Below are positions 28,009-36,000 of a stretch of 52,885 nt of DNA, one piece after another (within the stretch, counting starts at the first letter, position 1; each line of letters begins with the position of its first letter). The notes under the pieces were generated by a model. It was not told the DNA's origin. It saw only the letters and a list, made by a program, of their open reading frames with translations, and searched no databases. The position numbers were made by a program, and so were the translations under genes. This stretch comes from a virus, in IMG/VR virus record IMGVR_UViG_3300011114_000575, positions 1 through 52,885 of that record; one strand, written 5' to 3'.

Positions 28009-28181
28009 TGAATCCTGAAGACGCAACCCGGTTCAACGGGCCAGGGCAACCAGACGCAGACGAGGTGCTGCGCCGCGAGGTGAACTGGGATGTATGGGCA
28101 TTTTGGTCGATAGTAATCGGCGTGTGGGGAGTCGTTCTAGGATACGTGATTGCGTGGCTGTGGGAGAAAATAGTAGGATGA
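28005..28181 (+). CDS. Small single-pass membrane protein
   Basis: The product has 58 residues. A charged N-terminus of about 30 residues is followed by a strongly hydrophobic, Trp-rich helix (VWAFWSIVIGVWGVVLGYVI) and a short Lys-containing end. It starts at 28005 (ATGATG) overlapping the previous stop and ends by overlapping the next start. The tight packing and the ribosome binding site (GGAGGGG) support it as real. An inner-membrane role, perhaps host takeover or superinfection exclusion, is conceivable but unproven. Confidence 0.65.
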   Translation: MMNPEDATRFNGPGQPDADEVLRREVNWDVWAFWSIVIGVWGVVLGYVIAWLWEKIVG

Positions 28182-28384
28182 TGCTCCAGCTAAACCCATC
28201 TATGCCTGTAAAAACGCCACAAGGCGTAGCCATGGCCATAGGATGGATAGATTACGGCCCAGAGCATGACCTTATATGGATTGTCATAGACGACAACACA
28301 AGGGAATGCTGGTGTGTAGGTAATAGAGACATTAGATTTGGGTCAAACGAAACCTACGGAAGAAAAATACCAAGGGATAGGTGA
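28178..28384 (+). CDS. Hypothetical protein
   Basis: The product has 68 residues, beta-rich (VAMAIGWIDYG, LIWIVIDDNTRECWCVG). ATG at 28178 overlaps the preceding stop. A longer upstream frame is rejected because it runs through the membrane-protein gene. The function is unknown. Confidence 0.65.
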   Translation: MMLQLNPSMPVKTPQGVAMAIGWIDYGPEHDLIWIVIDDNTRECWCVGNRDIRFGSNETYGRKIPRDR

Positions 28385-28393
28385 GTAATACCT

Positions 28394-28933
28394 ATGGGCA
28401 GAGAGAGAAATAGTAGCCTTATTTTGCTGCCAGTAGAAAAAGGGATACCCATCCCTCCTGTTGAAAAATTCCCAAAATGGAGAAGGCCAATAAAATACAA
28501 AATCTCCATTAAAAGGCTTTTTATTGGAGACAGTGTATTTATACCAGAATCAGATCAGCCACCCCAGGCGGAAATGTCTCTTCTTAGGAGGAAACTTGGG
28601 CGCAATCACGTATACAGAAAGGTAAAGTCAGAAGATGGCGTTGTATTGGGAATAAGAGTTTGGAGAGTGGAAGACAATCCAAGCCATCTGATAACGCCAG
28701 AAGCAAAGAGGAAAAATGAAATGGAAGAACTGAAACAAAATCAGAAAGACGAGATTGAACAAGAGGCTGCGCTTTTGGATAAAGAGCCTCAGCCGCCAGA
28801 GTTGAAAAAAGAAGATGACCGCAAGAAGCCTAAGATGCGGAATTGCTTGTGGTGCGGGTTGCCGTTTGAAAGCAAAAACGCAGGTGATAGGTATCACCAG
28901 AATTGCAGGGACAACGCAAGGAGAGCCGGATGA
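28394..28933 (+). CDS. Paralogue of the 20343 protein fused to a charged linker and zinc ribbon
   Basis: The product has 179 residues. Residues 30-95 repeat the signature of the protein at 20343 (IGDSVFIPES, basic middle, GIRVWRVEDN). A highly charged helical linker (about 100-150, Lys/Glu/Gln-rich) leads to a C-terminal zinc ribbon NCLWCGLPFESKNAGDRYHQ NC (two CxxC/HxxxC-type pairs). Zinc ribbons of this type are found in nucleic-acid-binding phage proteins. ATG at 28394. The region has lower G+C than its neighbours. Confidence 0.7.
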   Translation: MGRERNSSLILLPVEKGIPIPPVEKFPKWRRPIKYKISIKRLFIGDSVFIPESDQPPQAEMSLLRRKLGRNHVYRKVKSEDGVVLGIRVWRVEDNPSHLITPEAKRKNEMEELKQNQKDEIEQEAALLDKEPQPPELKKEDDRKKPKMRNCLWCGLPFESKNAGDRYHQNCRDNARRAG

Positions 28934-29127
28934 CGAACATAGTAAACGCCGTCAAGGAAGACCTTGATAGACGCGCCGCGCTTGGCCTTAAAAAGTATGG
29001 TGTTGGCCTGGAGCGAATGGACCTAACGGAAGAAGATTGGATTCAACACGCCTACGAAGAGGCTTTAGACCTAGCGTGCTATCTCCGAAGACTGATAGAG
29101 CTTAGCAAGATGATAGCGCGCGAGTGA
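28930..29127 (+). CDS. Small helical protein, MazG/dNTP-hydrolase-like pattern
   Basis: The product has 65 residues. The pattern DLDRRAALGLKKYGVGLE then EEDWIQHAYEEALDLACYLRRLIE is common in small phage proteins and resembles the helical core of MazG-like and dATP/dGTP pyrophosphohydrolases, with an EExxD-type acidic pair. At 65 residues it is too short for a complete enzyme, so the function is uncertain. ATG overlaps the stop of the previous gene. It is the last rightward gene. Confidence 0.65.
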   Translation: MTNIVNAVKEDLDRRAALGLKKYGVGLERMDLTEEDWIQHAYEEALDLACYLRRLIELSKMIARE

Positions 29128-29140
29128 TGGCGTCATCACT
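29123..29140. terminator. Bidirectional hairpin at the convergent junction
   Basis: AGTGATG (29123-29129) and CATCACT (29134-29140) form a 7-base stem with loop GCGT. It contains the stop codon of the last rightward gene and that of the last leftward gene (29136), so a single compact signal sits at the meeting point of both transcription blocks. It lacks T-runs. Confidence 0.5.
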
Positions 29141-29408
29141 TGACGATGTTGATGATCCTGGAGTTTTTCTCTAAAGCCCTAAAGCCATGAGGTTGCCTGG
29201 GCTGCCAATCCAAGACTGAATTATTGAAAGCATCCGCCTCAATTACCCACCCAGGCCCGAATATCTCAAACCTGCCCCGCTGCACGATGGTGATGTGGAC
29301 GTTTGTCTCATCGTGATCGTGCAGCGGCAATTCGTCCCCAACCTCAGGGAAGTTATACACTGAGGCCAGCAGCCTGCCGAGTTGTAGCTGCTTGACGTCA
29401 AGCGTCAT
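29136..29408 (-). CDS. Cupin-fold protein, last gene of the virion operon
   Basis: The product has 90 residues. LPLHDHDETNVHITIVQRG (28-46) with His 30, His 32, Glu 34 and His 38, and LDWQPRQPHGFRAL (66-79) with His 74, give the two cupin motifs that hold a metal ion. Small single-domain cupins often bind sugars or act as isomerases or dioxygenases. Next to the tail-fibre genes, it may modify or bind carbohydrate. This is inference. ATG at 29408 overlaps the stop of the previous gene (ATGA). Confidence 0.7.
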   Translation of the reverse strand: MTLDVKQLQLGRLLASVYNFPEVGDELPLHDHDETNVHITIVQRGRFEIFGPGWVIEADAFNNSVLDWQPRQPHGFRALEKNSRIINIVK

Positions 29409-29638
29409 GCAACAGGAACCGGAGGGGAGTTGGGCGCGGCGTTACCTTCAGTCTGCATAGGCTGCGGCGGCGCAGGTGGAACGGGATCAGTGCCATTCCA
29501 CGGGAAGCCTGGAGAAGCCTGCACGGAGCCGGTGTAATGCACCAGCGTGATGCCTTCAGGAGGCGTGTATTCCGCCACGCCATCATACTCTATGACGTTG
29601 TCGATGATGCTGTTCGCGTCAATCAAAAGCCAGGGCAT
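29405..29638 (-). CDS. Tail-fibre-associated small protein, paralogue of 44699
   Basis: The product has 77 residues. IIDNVIEYDGVAEYTPPEGITLV (11-33) shares the DGVxEyTPPEGt pattern with the protein at 44699-44929, which also lies directly after a tail-spike gene. A Pro/Asn-rich tail follows. Small proteins in this position are often fibre assembly chaperones or small fibre caps. I chose the ATG at 29638 (GGTGAGC upstream). An ATG four codons earlier is possible. Confidence 0.6.
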   Translation of the reverse strand: MPWLLIDANSIIDNVIEYDGVAEYTPPEGITLVHYTGSVQASPGFPWNGTDPVPPAPPQPMQTEGNAAPNSPPVPVA

Positions 29639-29643
29639 GATGC

Positions 29644-31146
29644 TCACCATTCAAAGAAAACAACGCCAGCCCTGCCGGCTGTGGGGGAGCCAGAATCACC
29701 AGTTCCCCCCGCGCCATATCCTCCACCACCAAAGATGGATGCAGCGCCAATATTTCTACCATAATTTGCGCCATAAACGCCAGCGCCGCCAGCAATAGAA
29801 AGAGTAGGAGAACCAGCAGTTACGCTTCCGCCACTGCCGCCAGTCGTAGAACCTGTTCCGCCAGTCGTAGTTACAGTAGTAATGGCCTGAGTGCCAGATG
29901 AAATGCTGCTACTGCCACCACTACTTCCGGCGCCAGATGTTCCAGCAGCGCCGCCAGTGCCAACTGTCACTGAAATTGTATTGCCAGGAGTAAGGGAGGA
30001 TAGGTAAGTAATTGCGGCAGCACCAGACCCACCGCCACCAGCAATAGAACTTGGTAAACCACATCCGTTAAAAACGGTTCCAAGTGACCCGCCACCACCG
30101 CCACCAACAATAGTCACCTTCACAACAGTTACGCCAGTAGGGATGGTAAATGTTCCCGATGACGTAAAAGCCTGACTAGACTTGATGGTTGCAACCGACA
30201 CAGACCCGGCGCCATTGGTGATGGTGATGCCATTCCCGGCCGTCAGGGTAGCCCGAGTGAACCCGGTCCCGTTGCCGATATCAATCTGCCCGTTGGACGG
30301 GGTCGTGGTGAGGCCAGTTCCGCCGTTCGCGATAGGCAGGGTGCCGGTGACGCCCGTTGTCAGGGGCAGGCCGGTGGCATTGCCCAAGGTGATCGTGGGG
30401 CCGCTGCTGAGGACCACGTTGCCGGTGCCGGTGCTGGTGGTGACGCCAGTGCCGCCAGACGCCACAGGCAGCGTCCCAGAGGTCAGGGTGGTGGTGCCAG
30501 TGGCATAGATGGCGCCGCCAGACGTGAAGCTCACAAGGCCCGTGCCACCGCTGGCCACAGGCAGGGTGCCAGAGGTCAGGGTGGTCGTGCCGCTGGCGTA
30601 GATGGCGCCGCCAGACGTGAAGCTGGTGAGGCCTGTGCCGCCGCTGGTGGTGCCGAGGATGCCGCTGAGGGCGATGGTGCCGCTGGAGGTGATAGGGCTA
30701 CCGCTGACCGTCAGACCGGACAGGCTGGTGGAGAAGGCGACGCTGGAGACCGATTGCGTCGTCCGCATGCCGGAGGCAGTGCCGTCGCAGGAGACGTTGA
30801 TGAGCGCCCCAGGCGGAACCGTGACAGCCGATCCGCCGGCAGCCGAGGAGATGCTGAGGACAAAGGCGCCCGAGGTGCCGTTGTAGATCATCCACTGGCC
30901 GCCAACCCCCGAGGGGACGACGTAGTTGACGTTGGCTGTCAGAACGCCGCTGATAGTGAGCGTCAGGGGAGCATACTGCGCCGACGACAAGGTCTGATTG
31001 CCAGACAGGGCGGTGACATTCAAAGATGTCGAGCCACCAAAGGCAGTATCAATCTGACTGAGCGAGGTATTGACCGTCGTGCCCCACCCCGTATCACTGA
31101 GAGCAGGTTCGCCAATAGCTTTGTTCGGTGTGTATGACGTAGCCAT
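29644..31146 (-). CDS. Tail fibre with GTLPVASGGTG repeats and Gly-rich tip
   Basis: The product has 500 residues. The N-terminal region (1-130) probably anchors the fibre to the tail. Residues about 160-300 carry four to five copies of a tail-fibre repeat (GTLPVASGGTG, GTLPIANGGTG) spaced by SFTSGGAIYA-TTTLTS. From about 330 on, a Gly/Ser/Thr-rich tip (TIVGGGGGGS ... GGGGYGAGGTG ... AGVVFFEW) resembles glycine-rich receptor-binding tips of other phages. The repeats make this gene prone to recombination and host-range switching. ATG at 31146 follows GAGGT. Confidence 0.8.
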   Translation of the reverse strand: MATSYTPNKAIGEPALSDTGWGTTVNTSLSQIDTAFGGSTSLNVTALSGNQTLSSAQYAPLTLTISGVLTANVNYVVPSGVGGQWMIYNGTSGAFVLSISSAAGGSAVTVPPGALINVSCDGTASGMRTTQSVSSVAFSTSLSGLTVSGSPITSSGTIALSGILGTTSGGTGLTSFTSGGAIYASGTTTLTSGTLPVASGGTGLVSFTSGGAIYATGTTTLTSGTLPVASGGTGVTTSTGTGNVVLSSGPTITLGNATGLPLTTGVTGTLPIANGGTGLTTTPSNGQIDIGNGTGFTRATLTAGNGITITNGAGSVSVATIKSSQAFTSSGTFTIPTGVTVVKVTIVGGGGGGSLGTVFNGCGLPSSIAGGGGSGAAAITYLSSLTPGNTISVTVGTGGAAGTSGAGSSGGSSSISSGTQAITTVTTTGGTGSTTGGSGGSVTAGSPTLSIAGGAGVYGANYGRNIGAASIFGGGGYGAGGTGDSGSPTAGRAGVVFFEW

Positions 31147-31154
31147 GACTTACC

Positions 31155-33038
31155 TCAAATAGCTTCGTTGGCGATGGAGAGGGCTTTGACAATGTGTTCG
31201 TCAGGCGCCTGCAACAGCGGCTCCGTCGTCTTGCTCTCCTGCTTCTTAGCCGCCTCTGCGGCGCGAACCAAGGATGCAGCACGGCCAGAGTGGTCGATGC
31301 CTACGCGCCCACCTTCCCGCCGCTCGATGCGGCCTCCGGTGGATTCCTCCTGATCTTGCCGCGCCTTTTCTGTTTGATACAGCCCTTGTCCAACAGGACG
31401 GGAAGTGGCGGCTTCAGTTAGGGCACCAACAGGCCGATTTAGCATCCCTTTCCCATAATGAGCATATCCCATCAGGCGCGGCGATGAGGCAAGCGCGCCA
31501 CCAAGAATATGAGGAATGGCAGAAGGTTGGAATAGCGCCAGTCCTGCCGCCCCAGGATACCCAATCATTGCTTGCGTCCCTTGTGCAAACCAAGGGCTAA
31601 CTGCGGCACCAGAAAGCATTGCAGGAAGTGTTTTTCCAGCGTTGGTTTCAGATAGAGTTTGTAAAAGACTTTGCTTAACTCCAGGCTGATCATTTGCCTT
31701 CATGAGTTTTTTAACAATTGCATCTGCTCCGGCTTTATCTTTCAAACTCAAAGAACGTTGATAATTGTTTAGCAAATTCCTCCAATTTTGCCAATATTCC
31801 ATGGCAGAGGCGTATTCTGGCGCATGAGAAGAAATTGTATTTTTGATTGAATTATATACATTTCCAATCTTGCCTTCAAATCTAGTTCCCTGGGCACTGT
31901 GAAGAACGTCACCAATTGACTGTTTTACATTGTCTAAGTCAATGACAGTCCTTGCCATAGGGTGTTGGTTTCTAAGAGATTCAAATATTTGGTTATTAAT
32001 GTCTTGAACCATGCTTTTAGCTTGGCTAAATCTGGATGTAGTCCCATGTAGATTGACAAAATCATTTAGCTCTTTTAGCGCCCCACCGGTTGTATGTTTT
32101 AAGAGTAAAGAATTAAGTTGAGATATTTGTGGCTCAGTCAATTGCCCTGAATAATTCATAACGCTCTGAAGGATTTGCGAGCCTGTATGATCAAGCTGCA
32201 CAATATTATCAAGATTAAGCTGGGCAGGAGATTGACCAGCTTCAGCCATGCTGTTTAAATAAGCCTGATTTGCGGCGCCTTTTTTTTCTTCTAGCGCGCG
32301 CATTGCCGTATTGGCAATCTCAGAATGTTCGCTTGGGTCGCGTGCCATTTTAAAAAAGGCAGCTTTTTGTTCTGGAGTTCCAGTGGAGGCTATTTCTTGA
32401 ATGTTTTTAAAATTAGATGATGGGACGCCAGAGAGGCCGGCTTGAGTTTTCCCTGCAATTAAGGCGCCTCCTTTGATTGGAAGTTTTGCCACAGCAAGAG
32501 CGGATTGCACAGGGTCCATAACAGTCGCGGCACGCCCTGCCATGCGGGCGACTTGACCCGTTAAGCCGGCCGCCTTGGCGCCAGCACTCGCGCCCAAAGA
32601 AAGCGGCAAAGAGACATCAATGCCAATGCTGAAAGGGTCTTTAGCCAGGGCGCGCTTAAAGCCTCCCATGGTGCCGTATTGCTCGGCGTAGTGCTGGCCT
32701 AAAGCGTTGATCAATTGCTCATTCTGAGCTTTTTCCTCTGGGTTTTGCTTTACGCCAAGGGCGCCAGCAGCCTTAGAGTAGGCGCCAGTGCCCATTTGCT
32801 TAAGTGCACCAAGCGTGTCTTCGTAGTTGTAAATTGCAGAACCTACGTCTTTAAGGACACCACCAAAGCTGGAAGGAAGGTTAGATGCGCCCTCCATGAG
32901 GACTTCTGGCCACGACTTTTGTGCGTATTGTTCACTCTCTGCCTGCCTTTCCGTTGGCGTCGGGCGAGGAGAAACAAGATCAGAGGGCGGCTGCTGATCT
33001 TCAGGCGGAGACACTAAGTCAGAAGGAGGCTTGTCCAT
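31155..33038 (-). CDS. Internal virion/ejection protein
   Basis: The product has 627 residues. The N-terminus has a short repeat (PPSDLVSP twice in 1-25). The middle is mostly amphipathic helix with two Gly/Ala-rich hydrophobic stretches (about 135-200 and 470-530) that could insert into membrane, as ejection proteins of podoviruses do. The C-terminus holds TGGRIERREGGRVG and then an ordered helix (RAASLVRAAEAAKKQ ... PDEHIVKALSIANEAI) that looks conserved. It follows the 1605-residue protein directly, a normal arrangement for proteins ejected with the DNA. ATG at 33038. Function by position and composition only. Confidence 0.65.
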   Translation of the reverse strand: MDKPPSDLVSPPEDQQPPSDLVSPRPTPTERQAESEQYAQKSWPEVLMEGASNLPSSFGGVLKDVGSAIYNYEDTLGALKQMGTGAYSKAAGALGVKQNPEEKAQNEQLINALGQHYAEQYGTMGGFKRALAKDPFSIGIDVSLPLSLGASAGAKAAGLTGQVARMAGRAATVMDPVQSALAVAKLPIKGGALIAGKTQAGLSGVPSSNFKNIQEIASTGTPEQKAAFFKMARDPSEHSEIANTAMRALEEKKGAANQAYLNSMAEAGQSPAQLNLDNIVQLDHTGSQILQSVMNYSGQLTEPQISQLNSLLLKHTTGGALKELNDFVNLHGTTSRFSQAKSMVQDINNQIFESLRNQHPMARTVIDLDNVKQSIGDVLHSAQGTRFEGKIGNVYNSIKNTISSHAPEYASAMEYWQNWRNLLNNYQRSLSLKDKAGADAIVKKLMKANDQPGVKQSLLQTLSETNAGKTLPAMLSGAAVSPWFAQGTQAMIGYPGAAGLALFQPSAIPHILGGALASSPRLMGYAHYGKGMLNRPVGALTEAATSRPVGQGLYQTEKARQDQEESTGGRIERREGGRVGIDHSGRAASLVRAAEAAKKQESKTTEPLLQAPDEHIVKALSIANEAI

Positions 33039-33049
33039 TTTTCAAACCT

Positions 33050-36000
33050 TTAAACAGGAGGTTCAATTCTTTTTCCGTTATGCCACCACTGCCCTGTAGA
33101 TGGGCTATACTGCGCCCCCGCAGGCGCCCAAGAAGGCCTAGAAGGAATTGCACTTCTCTCAGACGGCGATTGAGAAGAATACATGGTATTATACAAAGGC
33201 TGACTCATGTCAAAAGCATTAACGCTGTCAAGCGCTGTATAGTAATCCCCTCTAGGAGAATTTTTAACAACATCAAACTTCTCAATTTCATGCTGGGCGC
33301 GCTTTTGAATTACGTTTTTAAGCAGGAAAAGCGCACCTTCTCTGGTCATCGCAGAACCTGGAGAGGTTCCTTGAGCCGCATTCCATTGCGCAAGAAGTTG
33401 CCTTCCTGCTGGAGTTTCAATTTTCCCCAACTCAGCCGTCATCATATTTCTCATTTTATCTATGACGTCAACTTTTGCTGGATCAGTAAATGCATCACTA
33501 ATCCAAGAGGGGAAACCAAATTGCCTCAAAGTGCCAGCTAAATATTTTAACCTTTCAGCTTGCGGCCCCATAGAAGGAGATGTGCCAGGGGATTGGATGG
33601 TGTTAATCATCAACTCAGCTTGCTGCTGGAGCGCCCTAGCTGCCCTTGCTTCATCTGCGGAAGAAGAATACAACTCACGGAACATTTTCCCCTGCTCAAG
33701 TTTTGCAGCGCCTTGAAGCTGCAACGCATTAGAAAGTTCCGCCCTAACGTCATTAGCTTCTTGTTCTATTGCAGCTTTTGCTTCTGGAGTTATTGCTGTT
33801 CTGGTCCTGGCAGTTAGAGTTTGTAATTTTTGATTGGCAGCAGCAACATCGTCATCAAATTGAGTTTTGATGGTGGGGGCTGCGGGGGGTTGAGGCTGCG
33901 CTTGTGGAGTTCCGCTAGTCCTGCGACCTGCCGCTGCACCACTTTCAAAAGAAGCCATTGCATCCGCAAGTTTACCAACAACTTGAGGATTCTTGAAATC
34001 AATCTGGTCTGTTGGCTTTATGCCAAGTTGAGAGGAAACGTTGGAAATGTAATTTGCAACGCTACGCTGATCCTCTTCATATTTTGGATGACCGGGCTTG
34101 TATTCAGAAGCCCACCGAGAGACAATCTGTTGAGGCGTCACAAGGCCATTGTTTGCATAATTCTGCAAAAGAGAAATTTGCGCATTTCGACCGTCTTCAG
34201 GTGTCTTAAAAACAGCAAAGCCATTTTCAGAGCCAGCGTATCCAGGCATATTTTTGGCAAATTGCCCGTCCTTGATCGCTCCTTGATTGTTTGTCCTGAC
34301 AGTCAGAGGAGTGCCAGCCCCACTTGGGGAGGCAGCAGGCCCTTGGGGAGCAGTAGGTGCGCCACCAAGGATAGTGGCTGCACCCTTGTCTGCGCCGAAC
34401 ATAGAAAGGGCGTTTTGATAAATTGAGTTCATCTGCTGGGGAGTGTAAGTTCTCCCGTCAAGCAGGCTTGTGTAGCCAACAATGTTATTGTTTTCATCAG
34501 TTTGAGGCTTGTAATTACCCCTAATAAATTCCATGGTTTTATTTGTAGCTTCGGCCATCCTAATTTGCATGGCTTGCGGCATAAGGGCGGTTTCAGTCGC
34601 GATCTTTTCACGCTGAACCATTTGATTCTGCACGTTCCCGTAGGCGCCAGCGGCACCGGCGAGGCCCTGAGCAAAGGCCGACCCCAGGTAGCGGCTAGGC
34701 GACGCCGCCATGGTGCCGACGCCAGTCAGAAGGGGGACAAGCCAGTCCTGGTTACGAGAGAACCAACTTCCCTTGGACCCTTCATCCGGCTTTTCAGGAG
34801 CGGGCGAAGGCGTGGGAACGGCCCCAAGGCCGGCTTGCTGGACGTTCTGGCTTACGGGGGCAGAAGCCACAACGTTAGGTGTTTCAGACTGGGCAAGAGA
34901 CGCTCCTGGTGGCAGGGCGCGCGCTTCAACCTGTTGTGCAGGCGCAACCCCGCCACCAGGGCGAGAGATTACAGCAGGTGCGCTTGCGGGCGCTGCGAGA
35001 GGCTGTTCGCTAGCCTGCTGAGGCGCATAAGGTTCTGTCCCGGATGCTAGGCCAGGGGCAGGCCCTTCCGTCTGTCTAGCCTGCGCAGCCGGCGCATAAC
35101 GACCGCCAGGATTTGTCATCACATTATTTAGAAAATCTTGGTTGGCAATTCCAAGGGCGCGCTGGGTATCGGTGCCGGAACCCTGCGAAGAAGGCGAAGG
35201 GGTCGCCCCAAGGCCAGTTTGCGGGGGAATGATTGCACTAGCTGCGCTACGGACGGCGGGGGATTGGTCTGCTCCCGCCCTTTCATCAGGTTGCAAATCT
35301 CGAATTTGCTGCGGCGCATAAAGACCGCCAGGATTGGCCATCACATTATTTAGAAAACCTTGGTTGGCAATCCCAAGCGCGCGCTGAGTGTCAACGTGCA
35401 GCCCGTCTGCATTGGCCCCTTGCGCCGAAACCGGAGGCGCAGAACGCGCACCAGCATCACGGCCAGAGTTTACATTAAATCTATCAAGATTATGAAATAC
35501 ACTAGATGGGTCAGAAAGATTAGAGTTGTAGTTGCCGTAAAAATTATCAATTTGAGGATCATCAGTGTCTACTCCAGGCAGACCACCATAAGCAAAGTGA
35601 CCACGATGTGCAGCACCTTCGGTAGCGCGCCCGTAGTCAACAGTCTTATATCCTCCAGCAAGACCAACAGCCTCAGGATGCTTGTGCTCAACGTCCTGCG
35701 CGATTAAACCAATCTGTGTTTCGGGATGACCCTTGTAGTTGTAGCGATAAACCGGCTGACCATCAAAGGTCTTGCCAATCTGATGGATGTTTTCCTTCAG
35801 ACGCTTGTCAGAAAAAAGAGAAGCAAGACCTGCTGCGCCCTCAAAAAAAGTCTTGCCTGCACCAACAAGGCCGGCGACCTTCGTAAGGTCGTTTCCAAGA
35901 CCACCAGACTGCCCAGAACCAGCCTGCTCAGGCTTAGGGGGATTGATAATGGGCTTTTGATTGGGAATGTTTAGGGAGAAAGTTTCCTTGTCAGGGTCGT

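Noticed and set aside
30182-30886. Two Pro/Val-rich open frames on the plus strand inside the tail-fibre gene
   Set aside because: They arise from the antisense of the GTLPVASGGTG repeats and have no start signals.
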